Assembly: GCA_913051905.1 (NCBI GenBank)
Contig: CAJXBY010000135.1
Coordinates: forward strand, 1-7,301
Direction of reading: 5' to 3'
Source of the DNA: an uncultured Gammaproteobacteria bacterium
Lineage (GTDB): Bacteria > Pseudomonadota > Gammaproteobacteria > Arenicellales > UBA868
DNA length: 7,301 nucleotides
Within the stretch, counting starts at the first letter, position 1. Every line of letters starts with the position of its first letter. Shown in pieces: positions 1 through 5,004 of the stretch. A program made the translations under genes and the position numbers. A model generated the notes under the pieces. The model saw only the letters and a program-made list of their open reading frames with translations. It was not told the origin of the DNA and did no database searches.

Positions 1-554
1 CCCCGAATGTTATTGTTGAGGGCTTGGGAACCGAGGGCGGTGTTGTGATTGCCGGTGGTGTTTTGGCTGAGGGCACCGTAACCACTGGCGGTGTTGGAAT
101 TGCCCGTTTCGTTTCTGTAGAGAGCTTGGACGCCGAGGGCGGTGTTGGAATTGCCCTGAGTGTTTTTCCAAAGGGCTTCTGAGCCGACAGCAGTGTTGTT
201 AGAGCCCCTGGTGTTGCTGGAGAGGGCACGGAAACCACTGGCGGTGTTGGAATTGCCCGTTTGGTTTTTTAAGAGGGCTTCTGAGCCGACAGCGGTGTTG
301 TGATTGCCCTTGGTGTTTTTCTCAAGGGCGCTGACACCGATGGCCGTGTTGTTGCTGCCCCTGTAGTTTTTCCAAAGAGCACCGGAACCGACAGCGGTGT
401 TGTTTGTTCCCAGCCTGTTGTGTCGTAAGGCGGTCGTACCTACGGCGGTGTTTTTTTGACCGGTGGTATTCCGGTTCAACGCCCCGTGGCCCAGGGCGGT
501 GTTGCGCTTGCCCGTCGTGTTCCTGGCAAGTGCGCTATTGCCCAGCGAAACATT
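1..554 (-). repeat. 51-bp tandem coding repeats (17-residue units)
   Basis: About eleven consecutive 51-bp units lie within the secreted protein gene, starting at residues 40, 57, 74, 91, 108, 125, 142, 159, 176, 193 and 210. The last is cut by the window edge. The first unit is degenerate (NVSLG instead of NTAxG). On the plus strand the periodic core reads ggcggtgttg followed by a variable base pair and attgccc. Asn1, Thr2, Ala3, Gly5, Ala8, Leu9, Asn12 and Gly15 are nearly invariant. Some units are closer to non-adjacent units than to neighbours (NTAVGSEAL at 125 and 159; NTASG at 142 and 193), which suggests past duplication of multi-unit blocks. Confidence 0.9.
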
Positions 555-671
555 ATGACCGGTCTGCTGACCATGGATCTCCCCTGCCCTAGCGGGCACT
601 GGCACGGTGAGCATGGCGCTTATCGCAATAAGACTGACTGTTGTAACTAGGCATTGGTGGGCGTATTTCAT
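1..671 (-). CDS. Secreted NTAxG-repeat protein (partial, C-terminus outside window)
   Basis: The reading frame opens with ATG at 671 and stays open to the window edge, giving 223 complete codons with no stop. Residues 1-29 look like a Sec signal peptide: Lys2, a hydrophobic stretch at about residues 8-26, and an A-R-A cleavage site before Gly30. From residue 40 onward the protein is built from 17-residue units of consensus NTAxGxxALxxNxxGxx. Such repeats are known from secreted or surface fibre-like proteins, often ending in a trimerising or S74-type chaperone domain; whether this one does cannot be seen. The start is supported by a strong Shine-Dalgarno at 680-685, 8 nt from the ATG. The gene diverges from the Nif11-type peptide gene. 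Likely role: an extracellular structural or adhesive fibre (inferred from the family). No enzymatic motif is visible. Confidence 0.85.
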   Translation of the reverse strand, partial: MKYAHQCLVTTVSLIAISAMLTVPVPARAGEIHGQQTGHNVSLGNSALARNTTGKRNTALGHGALNRNTTGQKNTAVGTTALRHNRLGTNNTAVGSGALWKNYRGSNNTAIGVSALEKNTKGNHNTAVGSEALLKNQTGNSNTASGFRALSSNTRGSNNTAVGSEALWKNTQGNSNTALGVQALYRNETGNSNTASGYGALSQNTTGNHNTALGSQALNNNIR

Positions 672-679
672 GTTCAATC

Positions 680-685
680 CCTCCT
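680..685 (-). promoter_or_regulatory. Strong ribosome binding site of the repeat protein
   Basis: On the minus strand the sequence reads AGGAGG, 8 nt before the ATG at 671. This near-perfect anti-16S match fixes the start codon and suggests high translation. Confidence 0.85.
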
Positions 686-741
686 TTTAGGGTAGGCTCT
701 GCTAACCATATTAAACCTGTGCTAATAAGCATACTCCTGTC

Positions 742-757
742 TGTGATCCCGGTCACA
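742..757. promoter_or_regulatory. CRP/Vfr-type binding site, TGTGA-N6-TCACA
   Basis: Both half-sites match the CRP family consensus exactly and are separated by six bases (tcccgg). The centre, at 749.5, lies 78 nt upstream of the repeat-protein start and about 125 nt upstream of the Nif11 peptide start, so a regulator bound here could act on either gene. Relative to the weak minus-strand -10 (TAATAT, 713 to 708) the centre would lie near -48, not at a canonical -41.5 or -61.5 position. The site match is direct; regulation by a cAMP-CRP homologue is inferred. Confidence 0.6.
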
Positions 758-874
758 TTCTGGCAGGGATAATCCGATCAGAATGACCTTGAAACCGTAC
801 TGTTAGCCCTTGATGGCCACCATTTAGACACCGGCGTAGAATTGGATCCGAATGAATGAAGATGCAGACAAAGC

Positions 875-1105
875 ATGAGCCACGAAAGTCTTGAGCAGTT
901 TCTGGCCCAGGTCGATGCAAGTGAAGATCTGCAGGAAAAAATAGGCGAAGAGATTGATATAGATGCAATGATCGCGCTGGGAGCCGAACAGGGATACGAG
1001 TTCAGTGCGGATGATTTTAGTGAAACAGATGAGTTGAGCGAGGAAGACTTGGATGGTGTCGCGGGACGGCTCGTGAAATGCTGCCTGGACCAATTCGACC
1101 GTTAA
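875..1105 (+). CDS. Nif11-type leader peptide, candidate orphan RiPP precursor
   Basis: The product is 76 residues. Residues 1-64 match the Nif11 / nitrile-hydratase-leader-like type of RiPP leader: an N-terminal helix with SLEQFLAQV, a central ALGAEQGYEFSADDF block, and the terminal ELSEEDLDGVAG motif that normally precedes leader cleavage. The predicted core is the 12-residue tail RLVKCCLDQFDR (65-76). The leader carries 21 acidic residues and only one Lys (Lys22), while three of the peptide's four Lys/Arg lie in the tail. The core has a vicinal Cys69-Cys70 and no Ser or Thr, which argues against lanthionine formation and leaves Cys-based modification, disulfide formation, or a degenerate core. 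No LanM, YcaO, radical SAM, peptidase or ABC transporter gene is visible nearby. ATG 875 is the only in-frame start fitting the leader; the ribosome site is weak. Its stop overlaps the stop of the convergent ThDP gene. GC content is about half, below the metabolic neighbours. Confidence 0.82.
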   Translation: MSHESLEQFLAQVDASEDLQEKIGEEIDIDAMIALGAEQGYEFSADDFSETDELSEEDLDGVAGRLVKCCLDQFDR

Positions 1106-2709
1106 AGAGTCTCCGCCAGCCACGGGCTGTCTTCATTGACCTCGATCAGGGTGGGCACTGACGCCTTTAGCGCACCTTTGATCGCGTCACGGAAAGCCTC
1201 TTCGTTCTCCGGACGCGTTGCGTGGCAGCCGCAGGCGCTTGCCAGCTGAAGGAAATCAGGATTCCTACCGTCGACGCCGGTTGCGGGGATCTCACGGCTC
1301 GCCATATCGTCGCGGATCTGCTTGAGACCGGCGTTGTTCCACACGATGATTGGCAGAGCCAGCTCCAGTTCGGCAGCCGTCACCAGTTCCTGCACCGTGA
1401 ACATGAAACCGCCGTCGCCGGCCACCACCACCACCGGTGTGTCACCCAGCGCCAGCTTCCCGCCGATTCCGTTGGGCAGACCGCAGCCCAGGGTGCAGTA
1501 GCCGGCCGGGTAGTGCCACTGCCTGGGCTGCTCCACGGGATAGGCAAAGGCGCCGGTATAGATCACCTGGCAGATATCCCCGGCAATCACCGCATCGTCC
1601 GGCAGAGTCTCACGCAGGACTTTCAGCATGCGGATGTGAAGGGACTCGCTGTCCGAAAGCTCATCGAACATCGAGCGGCGAACGAGGCTGACGGTCTGGG
1701 CCGTTCCCCGGCTGGTGTCCTCCGGTCCCAGTGCCTTCAGCAGTTGAGTCGCAGCGGTCGCCGCGTCACCCACGATGCCGATGTCGGCGGGATAGAGATC
1801 GTTGATCTTCCGGGAGTCGATGTCGATGCGGATCAGCTGGCCAGTGAGTGATAGCTTCGGGACGAAGCTGTCGGTCTCGGAGATCTCGGTACCGATCGCA
1901 AGAACCACATCTGCTTGGGAGAGGAATGTTCTAACGGGAGCACGGACGATGCCTCCGCCCAGACACAACGGGTGTGAATCGGGCACCACACCCTTGCCCG
2001 CATTGGTGGTGATGACCGCTGCATCCAGCCGTTCGGCGATGCGGGTCAGCGTCTGGGCAGCCCCTGCTGCACCCCCGCCGGCATAAATGACCGGGCGGTC
2101 GGCCCGGCGCAGCAATGCGGCCGCCTGGTTTATGGTCTCGGCAGTTGGCACGGGCCGGTCGGGTGGCCGGCGTACCTGCCATGCACCGGACACGGTTTCT
2201 GCCAGCACATCGATGGGTACGGCGATGTGCACAGGCCGGGGCCGCTCTGCGGCGAAAATAGAAAACGCCTGAGCGATGAGTCCCTCGAGTTCATCGGCAG
2301 ACCCTGCGGTGGCGCTCAGTGCAGTCAGTGGCCGGGTCACCGCTTCCAGATCCGTGACCTCGTGCAGGCAGCCCCAGCCCTTGCCCAAGCTGTCACTCGC
2401 CGTGGTGCTGGAGATCACAAGAACCGGAATCGAATCGGCAAACGACTGCCCCATGGGGGTGCAGGCGTTGGTGACTCCGGGGCCGGAGATCAGGATGCAG
2501 ACGCCCGGCTTGCCGCTGAGGCGGGCGTAGCCGTCCGCCATGAAACCCGCACCCTGTTCATTGCGGGCCTGCACGTGGCGGATGCTGCTGCCGGCAAGGC
2601 CCCGGTAGAGATCCAGGGTGTGGACCCCGGGGATGCCGAAAACGGTGTCCACTCCGTAAGACTCCAGCAGTGCAATCAGTGATTCACCGCAGGTCGCAGG
2701 TGTCGTCAT
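1102..2709 (-). CDS. ThDP-dependent decarboxylase, acetolactate synthase-like; probable 5-guanidino-2-oxopentanoate decarboxylase (AruI type)
   Basis: A 535-residue thiamine-diphosphate enzyme of the acetolactate synthase/pyruvate decarboxylase superfamily. The N-terminal Pyr domain contains YGVDTVFGIPGVHTLDLYRG and the catalytic Glu51 (RNEQGAG). A central Rossmann-like domain follows at roughly residues 190-325. The C-terminal PP domain carries the cofactor motif GDGG at 431 with Asn458-Asn459 after 24 residues. From memory, the N-terminal block and the SLGKGWGCLHE segment resemble Pseudomonas AruI, which decarboxylates 2-ketoarginine to 4-guanidinobutyraldehyde in the arginine transaminase route; no aruH-like transaminase is in the window, so the substrate is uncertain. 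No small regulatory subunit gene (ilvH/ilvN) is adjacent, against a biosynthetic acetolactate synthase. ATG 2709 is preferred over the upstream in-frame TTG at 2748 because AAGAGG (2719-2724) lies 9 nt before it and the family begins here. It is the last of four same-strand enzyme genes. Confidence 0.85.
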   Translation of the reverse strand: MTTPATCGESLIALLESYGVDTVFGIPGVHTLDLYRGLAGSSIRHVQARNEQGAGFMADGYARLSGKPGVCILISGPGVTNACTPMGQSFADSIPVLVISSTTASDSLGKGWGCLHEVTDLEAVTRPLTALSATAGSADELEGLIAQAFSIFAAERPRPVHIAVPIDVLAETVSGAWQVRRPPDRPVPTAETINQAAALLRRADRPVIYAGGGAAGAAQTLTRIAERLDAAVITTNAGKGVVPDSHPLCLGGGIVRAPVRTFLSQADVVLAIGTEISETDSFVPKLSLTGQLIRIDIDSRKINDLYPADIGIVGDAATAATQLLKALGPEDTSRGTAQTVSLVRRSMFDELSDSESLHIRMLKVLRETLPDDAVIAGDICQVIYTGAFAYPVEQPRQWHYPAGYCTLGCGLPNGIGGKLALGDTPVVVVAGDGGFMFTVQELVTAAELELALPIIVWNNAGLKQIRDDMASREIPATGVDGRNPDFLQLASACGCHATRPENEEAFRDAIKGALKASVPTLIEVNEDSPWLAETL

Positions 2710-2718
2710 TCCGCGTTT

Positions 2719-2724
2719 CCTCTT
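2719..2724 (-). promoter_or_regulatory. Ribosome binding site deciding the start of the ThDP decarboxylase
   Basis: On the minus strand AAGAGG lies 9 nt before ATG 2709. It falls inside the extension that would be coding if the TTG at 2748 were used, so it supports the shorter protein. Confidence 0.6.
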
Positions 2725-2752
2725 AGGTTCTGTCTTTTCCAGATACAAACTC

Positions 2753-2790
2753 GGGCTCGGACGGGTTCCGTCAATTGCCCGTCCGGGCCT
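2753..2790 (-). other. GC-rich inverted repeat between leuB-type and ThDP genes
   Basis: A perfect 8-bp stem (CGGACGGG at 2758-2765, CCCGTCCG at 2778-2785) encloses a 12-base loop. After one mismatch three more pairs extend it on the minus transcript. It sits in the 112-bp gap between the leuB-type stop (2822) and the ATG at 2709. The 3' side on the minus strand reads GAGCCCGAGTTTG with no U-tract, so a classical Rho-independent terminator is not supported. The loop contains GACGG, which could instead pair with the CCGTC of the downstream arm, giving two mutually exclusive hairpins. An RNA-stability or attenuation role is possible but unproven. Confidence 0.5.
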
Positions 2791-2821
2791 GGGCTGATTG
2801 CTGTTAAGGGTACCCGAATCA

Positions 2822-3937
2822 TCACCCGCTCTGGGCGGCCGTGAGGTGATCGATCACCCGCGTGGTTACAGAGGCTGTGGTGTCGTTTCCGCCCACGTCA
2901 GGCGTCCGGCAGCCCTCGTCTAGGGTCAGTGCCACAGCCCGTTCAATGGTTCGGCTGACGTCGGGCCGGCCAAAGCTGAACTCGTACATCATCGCGACGC
3001 TGAGAATGGCGCCCATCGGGTTGGCGATTCCGCGGCCGCTGATCTCAGGTGCGGAACCGTGCACCGGCTCATAGATTGCCGTGCCTAGACCTTTCACCGT
3101 TGAGGAAAATCCGGGCAGGGAAGCAGACGGCAGCATACCCAGCGAACCCGAGATGGTTCCCGCGAGGTCCGAGAAAAGATCACCGAACAGGTTATCGCCG
3201 AGGATTACGTCGAAGCGGGTGGGCTGCTGCATCAGCTGGTAGGACGCATTGTCCGCGTAGAGCATCTCGAGTTCGATATCCGGGTATTCGTCCCGGCCAA
3301 TGGTCTCGACCACCTGTCGCCACAGCACGTAGCTCTCCATGACATTGGCTTTGTCGACCGAAGTGACCCGGCCGCGGCGGCGGCGGGCGAGTTCAAAGGC
3401 GATCCGGGCGATGCGCTCGATCTCGGGTGTGGTGTAGAGATTGGTATCGAAAGCTCGGTACCCGCCGCCTTCGATGGGTTCACTGCCCCGCGGCTCGGCG
3501 AAAAACGCACCGCCGCAGAGCTCGCGTACAACGATCACATCCGCCTCGTCGGCAAGACCTGGCCGGAAAGGTGTGACTGCGCTGAGCGATGGCCAGTTCC
3601 GGGCCGGCCGCAGCCCGGCATATACAGTGAGCGCCTGACGGAGCCGCATCAGTCCGTCCTGTTCGGCGGGCGTGCCACCTCTTTGAATGCCGTCCCACTT
3701 CGGCCCGCCGACTGCCCCCACCAGTACCGCATGGGACTGCAGGGCTTTGTTTAGGGTCTGGTCGGTACAGAAGACCCCGTGCTTGTCGTAAGCGGCTCCG
3801 CCGAGCAGATCCTCTTCGATCTCGATGGTCAGGCCGTTAAGCCGTGCGGTGTGGGTCAGAACGGAAACGGCAGCGGCCGTCACTTCGGGTCCGATCCCGT
3901 CGCCATCCAAAGCCAGAACCCGGTAGGTCTCGGTCAC
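2822..3937 (-). CDS. leuB: LeuB-type 3-isopropylmalate dehydrogenase family protein with Tyr-to-Phe change
   Basis: A 371-residue beta-decarboxylating dehydrogenase of the IPMDH/IDH family; 3-isopropylmalate dehydrogenases oxidatively decarboxylate their substrate with NAD. Visible signatures are GDGIGPEV (12-19), the substrate arginines Arg100, Arg110 and Arg138, Lys196 (SVDKANVM), and the metal aspartates Asp229, Asp253 and Asp257. The arginine spacings (10 and 28) and aspartate spacings (24 and 4) equal those of Thermus LeuB. The cofactor loop HGSAPEISGRGIANP (293-307) has Glu298 where NAD-specific LeuB usually has Asp. The catalytic Tyr of the RELTGGIYFG motif is Phe145 here (RELCGGAFFA), which is unusual. 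No leuA, leuC or leuD is nearby, and the neighbours are a MetF-type reductase and a ThDP decarboxylase, so the enzyme may act on another 2-hydroxyacid; the symbol marks the family only. The start is GTG at 3937, chosen because the family N-terminus begins here; no clear ribosome site is seen. Confidence 0.85.
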   Translation of the reverse strand: MTETYRVLALDGDGIGPEVTAAAVSVLTHTARLNGLTIEIEEDLLGGAAYDKHGVFCTDQTLNKALQSHAVLVGAVGGPKWDGIQRGGTPAEQDGLMRLRQALTVYAGLRPARNWPSLSAVTPFRPGLADEADVIVVRELCGGAFFAEPRGSEPIEGGGYRAFDTNLYTTPEIERIARIAFELARRRRGRVTSVDKANVMESYVLWRQVVETIGRDEYPDIELEMLYADNASYQLMQQPTRFDVILGDNLFGDLFSDLAGTISGSLGMLPSASLPGFSSTVKGLGTAIYEPVHGSAPEISGRGIANPMGAILSVAMMYEFSFGRPDVSRTIERAVALTLDEGCRTPDVGGNDTTASVTTRVIDHLTAAQSG

Positions 3938-4009
3938 GGTGTGAACGGTTGTCTGACGCGAGGGCCGGTCGTGCTCAGGTGGGCGGCCGGCCCGGTACGG
4001 GAGCGCGGG

Positions 4010-4885
4010 TCAAGCCGACTGCTCCAGAATCGCTGGGATCTTGTCTTCCCAGCCGATTGCCATCACGTGTACGCCGCTCGTCATCGAACGTAGCGCGCTG
4101 ACCGTGCTGCTGGCGATCTCGATGCTGACCTCAGCGATCTGTGCCGGGTCGCCACCTGCCGAGTCGATCTGGTCGATGAGTTGCTGGGGAATATCGACGC
4201 CGGGGATCCTGTCGTTCATGTACTGGGCCATCTTGACCGACTTGATGGGGATGATGCCGGCCAGAACAGGTTTGTCGGGTTTAGCTTTGTCCATAAAGCG
4301 CCCGAAGGCGTCGGTATCGTAGACTGCCTGGGTCTGAAAGAACTCCGCGCCGGCGTCTGTTTTTCGGTGCATGTTGTCGATCTCGGTATCGAGATCGCTT
4401 GCGCCCGGGTTTGCCACAGCACCGATGGTGAGCTGAGGAGAGCCCTTGAGTGGGTTGCCCGTGAGATCGTTGCCGTTGTTCAGGCCGGAGGCTGCCTCCA
4501 ACAGCTGCGAGGCAAAAAGGTCGAAGACCGGCTTGGCATCGGGATGGTCACCGTTCTTCGGGGGGTCTCCCCCCATGAATACCACATTGGAGATTCCCAG
4601 TGCGGCAGCACCGAGAATACTGGCCTGTATCGCCAGACGGTTTTTGTCGCGAGAGGTCATCTGCACAATCGGCTCGATTCCCCGGTCGATCAGCAGGTGC
4701 CCGACCGCCACCGGATCCATGGCCATGCGCGCGGCGTGTGACTCGGTCAGATTGAATGCCGTCACCAGTTCGCGCAGCAGTTCAGCTTTGTCGAAGAGGT
4801 CACCAAGGTCAGTGCCTTTGGGCGGCGTAAGCTCGCCGGTCACGATAAAGGATGAATCTTTAAGGGCGTCGGCCAGTCTGCCCAT
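4010..4885 (-). CDS. metF: Methylenetetrahydrofolate reductase (MetF family)
   Basis: A 291-residue flavoprotein of the MTHFR family, about the length of single-domain bacterial MetF. It interconverts 5,10-methylene- and 5-methyl-tetrahydrofolate in the cytoplasm. The TIM-barrel signatures are seen in order: VTGELTPPKG with Glu18 at the position of the catalytic Glu, FNLTESHAARMAMDP (44-58), MTSRDKNRLAIQ (76-87), LGAAALGISNVVFMGGDPP with Asp107 in the flavin/folate-binding GD motif, GDHPDAKPVFDL (112-123), and AGAEFFQTQAVYD (178-190). ATG 4885 has a good Shine-Dalgarno (GGGAGG, 4894-4899) 8 nt upstream and a promoter-like element about 65-95 nt upstream. The 72-bp gap to the leuB-type gene shows no clear promoter, so the two are probably cotranscribed. 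Placed among apparent catabolic genes, it may handle one-carbon units from a demethylation pathway rather than methionine synthesis; that is inference. Confidence 0.92.
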   Translation of the reverse strand: MGRLADALKDSSFIVTGELTPPKGTDLGDLFDKAELLRELVTAFNLTESHAARMAMDPVAVGHLLIDRGIEPIVQMTSRDKNRLAIQASILGAAALGISNVVFMGGDPPKNGDHPDAKPVFDLFASQLLEAASGLNNGNDLTGNPLKGSPQLTIGAVANPGASDLDTEIDNMHRKTDAGAEFFQTQAVYDTDAFGRFMDKAKPDKPVLAGIIPIKSVKMAQYMNDRIPGVDIPQQLIDQIDSAGGDPAQIAEVSIEIASSTVSALRSMTSGVHVMAIGWEDKIPAILEQSA

Positions 4886-4893
4886 AGTGTTTG

Positions 4894-4899
4894 CCTCCC
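4894..4899 (-). promoter_or_regulatory. Ribosome binding site of metF
   Basis: GGGAGG on the minus strand, 8 nt before the ATG at 4885, fixes the metF start. Confidence 0.75.
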
Positions 4900-4951
4900 G
4901 TTGGTGTGATCAGACAACCGGTTCCGGTGTGGAGGTCCGGTGGGTGCCCAC

Positions 4952-4979
4952 ATGATAGGGCTCAGTTTTCACCCGTCAA
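4952..4979 (-). promoter_or_regulatory. Sigma70-like promoter upstream of metF
   Basis: On the minus strand a -35 TTGACG (4979 to 4974) and a -10 TATCAT (4957 to 4952) are separated by 16 bp; each matches its consensus at five of six positions. The expected start, near 4945, would give a leader of about 60 nt ending in the strong metF ribosome site. It lies in the 119-bp gap after the acyl-CoA ligase stop and suggests that metF and the following genes can be transcribed independently of the ligase. Not experimentally shown. Confidence 0.55.
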
Positions 4980-5004
4980 TCGGCCAGTGGTACCTCTCGG
5001 CCCA

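Larger units (their letters stand above)
672..874. other. Divergent intergenic region, AT-richer
   Basis: This 203-bp gap separates two divergently transcribed genes. It holds the ribosome binding site of the minus-strand repeat protein and a CRP-type palindrome at 742-757. Possible -10 hexamers are TAATAT on the minus strand (713 to 708), GATAAT on the plus strand (768-773) and TAGAAT on the plus strand (837-842). None has a convincing -35 at the right spacing, so no promoter is called. No additional small gene is supported here. Confidence 0.6.

Noticed and set aside
1..554. Regular 51-bp periodicity that could suggest a CRISPR array
   Set aside because: The whole unit, including the variable part, is an open minus-strand frame encoding a consistent 17-residue consensus. 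There are no unique spacers between identical repeats.
404..650. Two short plus-strand open frames opposite the repeat protein
   Set aside because: They are antisense to the repeat protein, with low-complexity composition and no ribosome site or recognisable domain.
753..1123. Two short minus-strand open frames opposite the peptide gene
   Set aside because: Their products show no family features, while the plus-strand frame has a clear Nif11 leader pattern and acidic helix composition.
1222..1851. Plus-strand open frame of 209 codons
   Set aside because: It is antisense to the ThDP decarboxylase and its product has no recognisable domain.
2710..2748. N-terminal extension of the ThDP decarboxylase from a TTG codon
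   Set aside because: The extension is basic and unlike the family. The ATG at 2709 has a good ribosome site inside the extension and a standard N-terminus.
2753..2790. Rho-independent terminator after the leuB-type gene
   Set aside because: The stem is good, but on the minus strand no U-run follows it, so only an inverted repeat is reported.
3938..4009. GC-rich inverted repeat (GGGCCGG/CCGGCCC) between metF and leuB
   Set aside because: The loop is long, there is no U-tract, and the region is so GC-rich that such pairings are expected by chance.
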